From: an uncultured Parabacteroides sp.
Lineage (GTDB): Bacteria; Bacteroidota; Bacteroidia; Bacteroidales; Tannerellaceae
Assembly: GCF_947855115.1 (NCBI RefSeq)
Contig: NZ_CANTZW010000009.1
Coordinates: 62,001 to 126,000 of the forward strand
DNA length: 64,000 nt
Direction: 5' to 3'
Positions 39,114 to 47,552 of the stretch are shown piece after piece. Within the stretch, counting starts at the first letter, position 1. Each line of letters starts with the position of its first letter. Below the pieces are notes generated by a model. The model ran no database searches. It saw only the letters and a program-made list of their open reading frames with translations, and was not told the DNA's origin. A program made the translations under genes and the position numbers.

Positions 39114-39338
39114 GCTCTTAGGATTGCCAATCTAAGGTCACCTATTTATATCGTGAGTTGAATGAATTTGTGCAAACAATGTTGATTATTTTTGTCCGGA
39201 TAAACCTCGTTCATCAATAGGATAGAACATGGTCTACCTTTTTATTGCTAAGTTGTAAACCAGTCACCTGCATTATAAATAGGATGCGAAGTAGTCAACT
39301 AAAGACGTTAACATACAGGGCAATCTATATAAAGGCAA

Positions 39339-39397
39339 TTGCACGATGCGATGTGCGATCTTCATACAAAATTGCACATCGCATCGTGCAATTTTGT
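39339..39397. repeat. Two overlapping, mutually exclusive inverted repeats
   Basis: TTGCACGATGCGATGTGC/GCACATCGCATCGTGCAA (18/18) and ACAAAATTGCAC/GTGCAATTTTGT (12/12) share an arm. Confidence 0.85.
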
Positions 39398-39424
39398 ATA
39401 TTTGTTCTTTAAACATGAATCGAT

Positions 39425-39798
39425 ATGGAGACCTTATTTCGTGCCTTTAGAACTCAATTAGAGCATACTTCGACAGAAGTCGTGTGTTGAAATTATTGGA
39501 GAAAGTAGAGAAAATCTATCTGAATAATACGAATCTGGCTTATGCGTTGTCGGAGCAGGTACCGGATATCGGTTCCGTGCGTGAGACGGTTTTTCTATCT
39601 TGGATGCGAGTCGTATGCTTCGTTACTTCTTCCGCGATTTCAGACTTTGAGATAGATGGCCGAACCTTTGAGATTGGGGGAAAGAATAAGACGCGACAAC
39701 AGATTAAACAAGCGGCAGATGGGTATGTGGTGAAAGATGACATAGAGTATGCTTTCCACAATATGATCCCTTTATGGATGTTTGGCTTTATCTATTGA
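39425..39798 (+). pseudogene. Remnant of an AAA ATPase (DUF4143-type)
   Basis: LEKVEKIYLNNTNLAYALSEQVPDIGSVRETVFLSWM...FEIGGKNKTRQQIKQAADGYVVKDDIEYAFHNMIPLWMFGFIY resembles DUF4143 ATPase C-termini; in-frame stop after METLFRAFRTQLEHTSTEVVC. Confidence 0.75.
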
Positions 39799-39876
39799 AT
39801 ATCTATCAGGAAATCTACTGGAATAAGGCTTGTTTGTGTTTGCTGTAATATGCTGGTATACAGTGTGTCTTTATCT

Positions 39877-41031
39877 CTAGTCATATCGAGAAACTAGATC
39901 GAAACGAACAAAACTTAATATATCGTCGTTGAAATCGGGGTTCATGAAATGGCTGTTACATATGTAAAGGCCATCGGGCAAAACTAATAATTGTCTTGAA
40001 TTGTACGTGTAATCAGGAAAAAGAGTCTCTCCTTGCTTGTTTAACTCTTTGTCAAGGATTATGATTGAAAAGGTCTTTCGTCCATATTCTATAAGTTCCA
40101 TAGCTCTTACCCCTTTCTCGATCGTGGTGGATGGATAAGCGATCCGGTAAAATACTTCTCGGTAAGGATCGTATATCAAGTCTCCATACATCGCGTTTTG
40201 ACAGAAATCGATCGCTTGGGCAGTTAGCTCGTCTGGCAATTGCACTTGGTCGATATACTCGCTTTTCACGGATACCTTGCGGATGGAGTCATGCGTGATA
40301 TTCGCCACATAGACAGATTCATCGTAAATGAAAGAGTATACAAACCGCTGCCCATCAAAAGAACGGCTGTAGTTACCCTCTAGCCCGTATCGTTTCAATT
40401 TAACCGAAGAGCCGGGATAGTCCGGATAAACAAAAGGTAATGCTCTGATCTCTTTCGTGTCGAGATTGATAGTAGCGGATACATAATCTTTCTCTATCAA
40501 ACGGTTGGGGTCTGAATAGATATATAGATCCCTCCCTATCAGGGTGGCGGCCCTGAAACTAAGGAAACAATTATTGTAAAGTATCGTGCCATCGTTTGCT
40601 TCCTCATAATTTATTTTTTCTTGTATTTGGCAATCCTTATTGATGCGTATGATCTCTGGTTCGAACAGGCTGGTGAGATATAGGCTGTCCCAATCCTGTA
40701 TATAGCATCCTAATATACGACCTACTCCATTCGAACCCTCGATCTCCGGTTCTATCTTGAACGCTAGTTCCTGGCTATCCTTATCATAAAAATAGAATTT
40801 GTTGCTACGGGACTGCATGGAGTAAGATTGTAACACAATATATTCCTTTCCCTTTTTATCACGATAGTACGATAAGAAAGGGGTTACGTTTTTTGTCTTA
40901 TCATCCAAGGTGAAAGTCAAGGTCTGATCGGATCTTACTAATTGATAAGACTTACTTTTCTCTGCTTGCTCACAAGAAGAGAGGATAAAGAGCAAGAGTG
41001 ATAGGAATAGGGAAAATGGTTGTAGTTTCAT
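39877..41031 (-). CDS. DUF4221-like lipoprotein
   Basis: Lipobox LLLFILSSC; propeller-like family motifs. Confidence 0.65.
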   Translation of the reverse strand: MKLQPFSLFLSLLLFILSSCEQAEKSKSYQLVRSDQTLTFTLDDKTKNVTPFLSYYRDKKGKEYIVLQSYSMQSRSNKFYFYDKDSQELAFKIEPEIEGSNGVGRILGCYIQDWDSLYLTSLFEPEIIRINKDCQIQEKINYEEANDGTILYNNCFLSFRAATLIGRDLYIYSDPNRLIEKDYVSATINLDTKEIRALPFVYPDYPGSSVKLKRYGLEGNYSRSFDGQRFVYSFIYDESVYVANITHDSIRKVSVKSEYIDQVQLPDELTAQAIDFCQNAMYGDLIYDPYREVFYRIAYPSTTIEKGVRAMELIEYGRKTFSIIILDKELNKQGETLFPDYTYNSRQLLVLPDGLYICNSHFMNPDFNDDILSFVRFDLVSRYD

Positions 41032-41081
41032 TCGTTTATTGTATTATCTGTCACATAGAATTTTTGGTGAATCGTATCCAA

Positions 41082-41465
41082 TCAGGGTCTTGCCACGATC
41101 ATTACATAATCCCTCTCGAACACTTTAGGATCGTCTAAGAATTTGATCAGGTCTTTTGGGCGGGAGAACCTTTCTGAAAGACTCCCATAAATAGCCCGTT
41201 CGGGTTCTCCAAGAAAGAACGAAGACCAGTCGGTTGCTCTTGATTGTTTTTGTGAAGCGCATATAAAGGGGTGATCGTATTCCGGTTCATATTGGGGAGA
41301 GGTGGGTTGATAAACCTGCTTCTCCTCTATTATCTCGGGTTGGTTCCTTCGTTGGCAACTATTCAGGAGCAAAGCAAGGAACAATAAGCATGTTGAGAAC
41401 TTGGTGATCATGGCTTGATACATATTGTTTATCGCAAACATAGGAAAAATAATTGATTGTAACAA
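41082..41465 (-). CDS. Small putative lipoprotein
   Basis: MITKFSTCLLFLALLLNSCQRRNQPE lipobox; start uncertain. Confidence 0.5.
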   Translation of the reverse strand: MLQSIIFPMFAINNMYQAMITKFSTCLLFLALLLNSCQRRNQPEIIEEKQVYQPTSPQYEPEYDHPFICASQKQSRATDWSSFFLGEPERAIYGSLSERFSRPKDLIKFLDDPKVFERDYVMIVARP

Positions 41466-41616
41466 ATGAATTTACGAATTTATCATAGATTTGCGATAAC
41501 CCCGTAGAATAGCCATCGAATAATGACTAAAGTAATCTGATTTCTTTTATTAAGATGTGCTTTTTATAAAATGAGCGTTGCTTGAGAAGCTTTTTCGTTA
41601 TATTTGCGAAAATCTC

Positions 41617-42621
41617 ATGAGTATGATGTATGTACCACCATTCACGGTTTCAGCAAATGCCATCAATCTGATTGCGGAAATATCCGCGCAGATTGAGCGA
41701 TACGCGATTTGTTTGGAACAAAGCGACAAGCTGAGATTGCGAAAAGCCAACCGGGTGAGAACGATTCACAGCTCGTTGGCCATAGAAGGTAATACGTTGT
41801 CGGAAGATGAGGTGAAAGACATCATCGACGGTAAAACCGTAGTAGCTTCTTTGCGCCAGATTCAAGAAGTAAAGAACGCCATAAAGACATATGAACTTTA
41901 TAGCGGTTTAAACCCGTTCAACGTGAAAGACTTACTGAAAGCGCATGGCACAATGATGATGGCGCTCACCAATGATGCCGGAAAATTCCGTAGCGGTGGA
42001 GTTGGCGTATTCTCGGAAAAAGGTTTGGTTCACATGGCCCCTCCTGCGGATAGAGTGCCAAAACTTATAGAGGATTTATTTGAATGGCTCAAGCAAGCTA
42101 AGGATCATTTACTCATCCGTAGCTGCGTCTTCCATTACGAATTTGAGTTTATTCATCCCTTCAGTGATGGGAATGGGCGTACAGGTCGTCTTTGGCAATC
42201 ACTTATTTTGGGACGGCTCCATCCCCTTTTTGAGTACTTACCTGTAGAAAATATGGTTTATGCCAATCAAGAAGCCTATTACGATGCGATACAAGCCAGT
42301 TCCGTAGCGGCAGATTCCGGTCCATTCATAGATTTTATGCTTCAGGAGATCTTGGATACTCTAAAAGAACATCAGGGGATTCCGATCATTCAAACTGAAG
42401 AAAGCGAAGTTCGGGATAAAATTCGGGATAAGTTCGGGATAAATTCGGGACAAATCATTGAACAGATCCAATGTAACCCCAACGTCACTCTTGATGAAAT
42501 TGCTGCTACTCTCGCTGTTACCCGCCGTTCTATTGAAAAGAAGATCAAAGAACTTCGTGATGCTGGTTACTTAAAACGTGAAGGTAGCAACAAATCGGGA
42601 CGTTGGGTGATACTATCATGA
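41617..42621 (+). CDS. Fic-family protein (AMPylase-like) with C-terminal winged helix
   Basis: HPFSDGNGRTGRLWQ Fic motif; SSLAIEGN inhibitory-type motif; TATATTTG at 41599-41606 just upstream. Confidence 0.92.
   Translation: MSMMYVPPFTVSANAINLIAEISAQIERYAICLEQSDKLRLRKANRVRTIHSSLAIEGNTLSEDEVKDIIDGKTVVASLRQIQEVKNAIKTYELYSGLNPFNVKDLLKAHGTMMMALTNDAGKFRSGGVGVFSEKGLVHMAPPADRVPKLIEDLFEWLKQAKDHLLIRSCVFHYEFEFIHPFSDGNGRTGRLWQSLILGRLHPLFEYLPVENMVYANQEAYYDAIQASSVAADSGPFIDFMLQEILDTLKEHQGIPIIQTEESEVRDKIRDKFGINSGQIIEQIQCNPNVTLDEIAATLAVTRRSIEKKIKELRDAGYLKREGSNKSGRWVILS
42410..42450 (+). repeat. Tandem TTCGGGATAAA repeats (four 11-12-bp units) inside fic
   Basis: TTCGGGATAAAA-TTCGGGATAAG-TTCGGGATAAA-TTCGGGACAAA. 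Confidence 0.85.
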
Positions 42622-42630
42622 GGCTACAGG

Positions 42631-43569
42631 CTATTTAGCGTTCTTTTTCTTAAGCGGAAGCCTTGGGAAAAGCTTTCGGAAACGGACTAGATGGCTTGTT
42701 ACGTTGCTTCCCGCGATAATGAGGGTGACGGCAAGGATGATCATGATGATCCCGCAACACAATCGCAACGTCAATGATTCACCGAAGACAGTCACTCCAA
42801 AGAATACGGCGGTCAACGGCTCCAGGGCACCGAGAATAGCGGTCGGGGTTGAACCGATATATTGAACCGCCAATGTCGTACAAAGAAAAGAGATCGCGGT
42901 CGGGAATATGGCTAAAGCGATCAGGTTACCCCATAAATACCAATCATGGACAACAAGGAGGTTCCTGCCGAAATCCACGCGGACAAGAAATAAGGTCATC
43001 CCGAAAAGCAAGACGTAGAACGTAAGTTTCAACGTAGCGATATTCTTCAACAACGGACGATTCGCCCCTACGATATAAATAGCGTAAGAAAGAGCGGAAG
43101 CCATGACCAACAAGATACCGGTTAAGCTAAGTGTCGTTCCGTCGCCGCTTTTATAAAGCAAGCCGATACCGCCTAATGCCAGTAAAATACAAAAAACGGT
43201 TTGCAGCGTTAATTTCTCCTTGAAGACAAACGCCATGATCAACGCTACTAAAATCGGGTAGACAAACAGCAAAGTCGAGGCGATACCCGCTTCCATATAA
43301 TTATAGCTCAAGAATAACGCCAAGGAAGAGAAAGATACCAACAACCCCATGATAATTAACGGAATTATTTCCTTGGAGTTCAACTTGAAGTTCCGGCCTC
43401 TCGCCTTGATCATGATGGCCAACACCGGGATGGCGAATAAATACCTGAAAAACAGCACTGAATCCGGATTCATGCCGGCCTTATACAAAGGGAGAGCGAA
43501 CAAAGGGTTCATACCATAAGTCGCGGCGGCGATAGCCCCTAGGACATATCCTTTTATTTTTACGTTCAT
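42631..43569 (-). CDS. EamA/DMT-family transporter
   Basis: ~10 TM; MNVKIKGYVLGAIAAATYGMNPLFALPLYKAGMNPDSVLFFRYLFA and duplicated EamA halves. Confidence 0.88.
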   Translation of the reverse strand: MNVKIKGYVLGAIAAATYGMNPLFALPLYKAGMNPDSVLFFRYLFAIPVLAIMIKARGRNFKLNSKEIIPLIIMGLLVSFSSLALFLSYNYMEAGIASTLLFVYPILVALIMAFVFKEKLTLQTVFCILLALGGIGLLYKSGDGTTLSLTGILLVMASALSYAIYIVGANRPLLKNIATLKLTFYVLLFGMTLFLVRVDFGRNLLVVHDWYLWGNLIALAIFPTAISFLCTTLAVQYIGSTPTAILGALEPLTAVFFGVTVFGESLTLRLCCGIIMIILAVTLIIAGSNVTSHLVRFRKLFPRLPLKKKNAK

Positions 43570-43632
43570 GATTATAAATATTAGCGCGCAAAAGTAGTAC
43601 ATTCATGATAAATATTTTACGTTTATGCGTTA

Positions 43633-43719
43633 TCATTTTAATAATTCGCTGACTAAAAATGTGAAAAAATAGGCCTCCAGCCACGAGACTACCGCCAAGT
43701 AGGTAACGCGGCGACTCAT
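43633..43719 (-). CDS. Candidate 28-aa small ORF (MSRRVTYLAVVSWLEAYFFTFLVSELLK), possibly within a structured element
   Basis: Hand-translated; GC-rich island in an AT-rich intergenic region. Confidence 0.3.
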   Translation of the reverse strand: MSRRVTYLAVVSWLEAYFFTFLVSELLK

Positions 43720-43852
43720 GGTGGATGGATCGTAAAGATATATCCTGCCGCATATAAGAGGAATCCGGGAGGAACTGTGGCATATCGTATGTGTGTATAT
43801 TGTAAGAATATTACTATCTTTGCCGTCACTTGAAAACTAAAAATAACAAGAC

Positions 43853-44905
43853 ATGGAAACTGTAGTAAGTGGAATCAGGCCAACGGGTAATCTGCATCTA
43901 GGCAATTACTTTGGTGCGGTGAAGAGTTTCTTGCAGATGCAAGATGAGTATAATTGCTTCTTCTTTATCGCTGATTGGCATTCGTTGACTACTCACCCGC
44001 ATCCCGACAATATACGAAATAGCGTAAAGACGATCCTCTCGGAATACTTGGCTTGTGGCATCGATCCGGAAAAAGCTACTATTTATGTTCAGAGTGATGT
44101 CCCGGAGGTGGTAGAGTTGTATCTGTACTTGAATATGAACGCCGGTATCGGCGAGTTGATGCGTACGGCGTCGTTTAAGGATAAGGCCCGCCAGCAATTG
44201 CATATCAGCCGGGAAGGATGTGAGGGCGATGTAGAGAAAGAGATATTTAATGAGGGTAATAAACATAGCGTAAGCGCTGGTTTGTTGACTTACCCGACCT
44301 TGATGGCTGCCGATATTATTATCCATAAGGCATTGAAGGTTCCTGTAGGTAAGGATCAGGAGCAGAATATGGAAATGGCCCGCCGTTTCGCCCGCCGTTT
44401 CAATTCTACCTATGGCGTAGATTTCTTCCCGGAACCGGCCTCGTTTCATTTAGGCGATAAGTCCGTGAAAGTACCGGGCTTGGATGGCTCCGGCAAGATG
44501 GGTAAGAGCGAAGGTAACGCGATCTACTTGGTGGATGATGAGAAGACGATCCGGAAAAAGGTAATGAAAGCGGTATCCGATTCGGGACCGACGGAGCCGA
44601 ATAGCGTGAAGCCTGAGCCGATCGCCAATTTGTTTACGATGATGGAAATCGTCTCCGAGAAAGAGACCTATGATTTCTTCAATGAGAAATATAACAATTG
44701 CGAGATCCGTTACGGTGATATGAAAAAGCAATTGGCCGAGGATATCAATAAGTTCTGCGCGCCGATCCGCGAGCGTATCTTGGATATGGCCGCCAATACG
44801 GAATATCTGGATAAGGTAGCTCGTATGGGGGCGGAGAAAGCCCGTGAGAGCGCTTCCAAGACTTTAAATGAGGTACGCCGGATTATCGGTTTCCGTTCAT
44901 ATTGA
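43853..44905 (+). CDS. trpS: Tryptophanyl-tRNA synthetase
   Basis: VVSGIRPTGNLHLGNYFGAVKSF (HIGH-like), GKMGKSEGNAIYL (KMSKS-like); promoter TATCTTTG at 43815-43822. Confidence 0.96.
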   Translation: METVVSGIRPTGNLHLGNYFGAVKSFLQMQDEYNCFFFIADWHSLTTHPHPDNIRNSVKTILSEYLACGIDPEKATIYVQSDVPEVVELYLYLNMNAGIGELMRTASFKDKARQQLHISREGCEGDVEKEIFNEGNKHSVSAGLLTYPTLMAADIIIHKALKVPVGKDQEQNMEMARRFARRFNSTYGVDFFPEPASFHLGDKSVKVPGLDGSGKMGKSEGNAIYLVDDEKTIRKKVMKAVSDSGPTEPNSVKPEPIANLFTMMEIVSEKETYDFFNEKYNNCEIRYGDMKKQLAEDINKFCAPIRERILDMAANTEYLDKVARMGAEKARESASKTLNEVRRIIGFRSY

Positions 44906-44928
44906 TGCTTATTAATTAAAAATAAGAA

Positions 44929-44966
44929 AAAGCGTTTAGGGATAACTCCTTAAACGCTTTCTTTTT
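44929..44966 (+). terminator. Intrinsic terminator of trpS
   Basis: AAAGCGTTTAGG-gataact-CCTTAAACGCTTT followed by CTTTTTATT. Confidence 0.85.
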
Positions 44967-45054
44967 ATTAAAACCATTATAAAGAACCTGAAAAGCGATT
45001 TGTTAAAAAGAAAAGGTTGTTACTTTGCGCCGAATAGTTACAGATAACGAACGT

Positions 45055-45567
45055 ATGGCTGCTATTACCACCCAAGAGTTTGAACATCATTTCAAGAGTT
45101 TATATAAGCCCTTGTGCTTATTTGCGCTTCGTTATATCGATCAGGTAGAAGATGCCGAGGATATCGTGCAACAGGCTTTCGCGGATGTATGGGATAAGAA
45201 CCGGGCCGGTAATACGATCGGGAACCTGAAAGCCTATTTGTACCAAGCGGTGAGGAACCGCTCCCTTTCATTTACCTTGCAACCCGTAAACGCTGAGGCT
45301 ACCGAGCAATTGCCCGATGTGGAAGATACCTCGGAAGAGGAAGATATCCGGCGATCGGAACGTGATGCCCGCCTGTGGGAAGCGATTGATCATCTCCCCC
45401 CTGAACGGAAAAAGATTTTCTTGTTATCCAAACGAGACGGCTTGAAATACCAAGAGATTGCCGAGGAGTTGAATCTGTCGGTAAAAACGGTCGAAAACCA
45501 GATGAGTAAGGCTTTGAAAGCTTTGCGAGAGACCGCGATCCGTATTTATATGTTCTTTTTCGGATAA
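45055..45567 (+). CDS. ECF-type RNA polymerase sigma-70 factor
   Basis: Sigma-2/sigma-4 motifs EDAEDIVQQAFADVWDK and LKYQEIAEELNLSVKTVENQMSKALKALRE. Confidence 0.92.
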   Translation: MAAITTQEFEHHFKSLYKPLCLFALRYIDQVEDAEDIVQQAFADVWDKNRAGNTIGNLKAYLYQAVRNRSLSFTLQPVNAEATEQLPDVEDTSEEEDIRRSERDARLWEAIDHLPPERKKIFLLSKRDGLKYQEIAEELNLSVKTVENQMSKALKALRETAIRIYMFFFG

Positions 45568-45653
45568 TTTTTATAGAGAGGAATGGGGGTTTTTCATCTT
45601 TCCCTGTCTTAGATATAAAGATTATTTATTTCATCACGGTATAGAGAATATAT

Positions 45654-46472
45654 ATGAGGAAATTAGTAGGATTTGTAGTGTTGATGACGTGTGTGTTCCC
45701 GGCTTTGGCTCAATGGAGGATCACGCCGGAAGCCGGTATGAACGTGACAAAGTATAAGGGAGATGTGGCTAAGGTAGGCTTTAAGGCTGGGGCCGCGGTC
45801 TCTTATACATTCGGATCGGGATGGTTCTCGCTTCAATCCGGTTTGTATTATGTACGACGGGGGAAGGGGCTGTCTTCTTACAGTGAGATTTATGGGACTA
45901 GTGAGAGCCCATATGGGGGACGGGAAGGTACGAGTATATTTCTCTATCCCGTTTCCAGTGATTACTTGAATCTGTGGGGATACGGTTATGGCTATTATGG
46001 TAATGGTTATGGTTCTACGGGTTTTTATTATGATACCTATGGAATTAAGGATTTTGATGTGGAAGGTATAAGGTATCGTAGCCAGAAGGAACATCGTGAA
46101 TATATCCAATTACCGATCTTGGCCCGTTTCGATTGGCAGGTAAGTAAGGATGTTCGACTGCATTTGGCGGTCGGTCCCTATTTGGCGGTTGGCCTGGGAG
46201 GAAAGGTGACGTATGAGGAAAGTGATTATTCTTTAAAAGGAAAGCTGCCTTACAATAAGGAGATCTCATGGAACCCGTTTAATCCCGGTCAAGGATATGC
46301 GGTGGCGCCTCGTTTTGACTGGGGGGCTACCATAGAGGCTGGTATAGAGGTGAAACGGGTCGCTTTTAAGGTAGGCTATGATCTGGGTATAAATAAGCAA
46401 TACAAGGGATATGCTTATAACATAGGCCTGAACTATCATACGGCTAGTTTTACCTTGGGATACACATTTTAA
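45654..46472 (+). CDS. Outer-membrane beta-barrel protein with Tyr/Gly-rich loop
   Basis: Signal peptide, porin-like strands, terminal YHTASFTLGYTF. Confidence 0.75.
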   Translation: MRKLVGFVVLMTCVFPALAQWRITPEAGMNVTKYKGDVAKVGFKAGAAVSYTFGSGWFSLQSGLYYVRRGKGLSSYSEIYGTSESPYGGREGTSIFLYPVSSDYLNLWGYGYGYYGNGYGSTGFYYDTYGIKDFDVEGIRYRSQKEHREYIQLPILARFDWQVSKDVRLHLAVGPYLAVGLGGKVTYEESDYSLKGKLPYNKEISWNPFNPGQGYAVAPRFDWGATIEAGIEVKRVAFKVGYDLGINKQYKGYAYNIGLNYHTASFTLGYTF

Positions 46473-46506
46473 AAAGAAAATAGGATGAAATTAAAGAGAA
46501 AATAGG

Positions 46507-46680
46507 ATGAAAGCGATGGTTTGTATAAAGTGGGTGTTTATATTCGCGGTATTGATGATGATTGTCTCATCTTGCGTATCGTCTAGGATCTCTCCCAGTA
46601 TGAGTGTGGGAGTTCCTTTGCGGAAAGGGCAGGCCCCGAATGTCGGTTTCCAGTGGTATGAAACCGGAAGGACTTACTAA
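46507..46680 (+). CDS. 57-aa putative lipoprotein (MKAMVCIKWVFIFAVLMMIVSSCVSSRISPSMSVGVPLRKGQAPNVGFQWYETGRTY)
   Basis: Hand-translated; lipobox IVSSC; lies between the OMP and fecR-like genes; absent from the ORF track. Confidence 0.55.
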   Translation: MKAMVCIKWVFIFAVLMMIVSSCVSSRISPSMSVGVPLRKGQAPNVGFQWYETGRTY

Positions 46681-46695
46681 AAAATAAGGAATAGA

Positions 46696-47538
46696 ATGGA
46701 CAACGAGTATGACAAGGATTTAGAACAACGCATCCGTTTCGTAGCGAGACACTATCGGGAAGGAAGCCTTGACGCGGATAAAGCATGGCGGAAGTTCGCT
46801 TCTGAGCGTGCGATTAGCCGGAAGGTCTCGTTGCGCCGGTATTGGTTCGGGGCGGCGGCGGTCGTGCTGATGCTCGTTGGGTTGGGTACTTGGTTTACGG
46901 TGGAGAGAAACGCCCCGGATTGGGTGGCGATTACTACCGCTCCCGGACAAACGAAAGATATTTACCTTCCGGATAGTACCTTGGTCGCTCTGGCCGGTGA
47001 TTCTTGGGTCCGGTATGACGCGAAGAGATATGATAAAGAGAGGCGTGCCGTGGAGATGAATGGAAAGGCCTTTTTCCAAGTGACGAGGAATGAGGCACGC
47101 CCTTTCTCTGTGAGAACGAGCCAAACAGAAGTTACGGTACTGGGCACTAGTTTTCAGATAGACGAGAAACCCACTGTTACGGAAGTCAATGTGGTTACCG
47201 GTAAAGTATCTTTTACCGCCGGAGTGGAGAAAGAAAATGTGATACTTACCGCAGGAATGTCGGCGCGGTATTCTTCGGAGAACAAGGAGATAACGGTAAC
47301 CGAAGAAGACGATGTGAATAAATTGGCTTGGAGGACAGGGCAACTTCGTTTTAAGGAGACACCGCTGGATAAGGTGATCGAGGATTTGAGCGATTATTAT
47401 CAAGTCGAGATTACGAACCAAGCAAAGAATGAGGGAGTGAAATTGACCGCTACTTTTAACGACCTGCCCTTGGAGGATATATTGCAGGTCGTTAATCAGA
47501 CATTAGACGTGCGTTTGGTTTCCACATCAAAGAAATAA
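46696..47538 (+). CDS. FecR-family anti-sigma factor
   Basis: TM plus FecR motifs TAPGQTKDIYLPDSTLVALAGDSWVRYD, VTVLGTSFQIDE, and DUF4974-like C-terminus. Confidence 0.9.
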   Translation: MDNEYDKDLEQRIRFVARHYREGSLDADKAWRKFASERAISRKVSLRRYWFGAAAVVLMLVGLGTWFTVERNAPDWVAITTAPGQTKDIYLPDSTLVALAGDSWVRYDAKRYDKERRAVEMNGKAFFQVTRNEARPFSVRTSQTEVTVLGTSFQIDEKPTVTEVNVVTGKVSFTAGVEKENVILTAGMSARYSSENKEITVTEEDDVNKLAWRTGQLRFKETPLDKVIEDLSDYYQVEITNQAKNEGVKLTATFNDLPLEDILQVVNQTLDVRLVSTSKK

Positions 47539-47552
47539 AATCGGATCATTTT

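Noticed and set aside
46720-47421. Long antisense ORF (233 aa) opposite fecR, and similar ORFs such as 14144-14875 and 48333-49205
   Set aside because: They lie antisense to well-supported genes and have low-quality composition (Arg/His/Ile-rich) typical of shadow ORFs.
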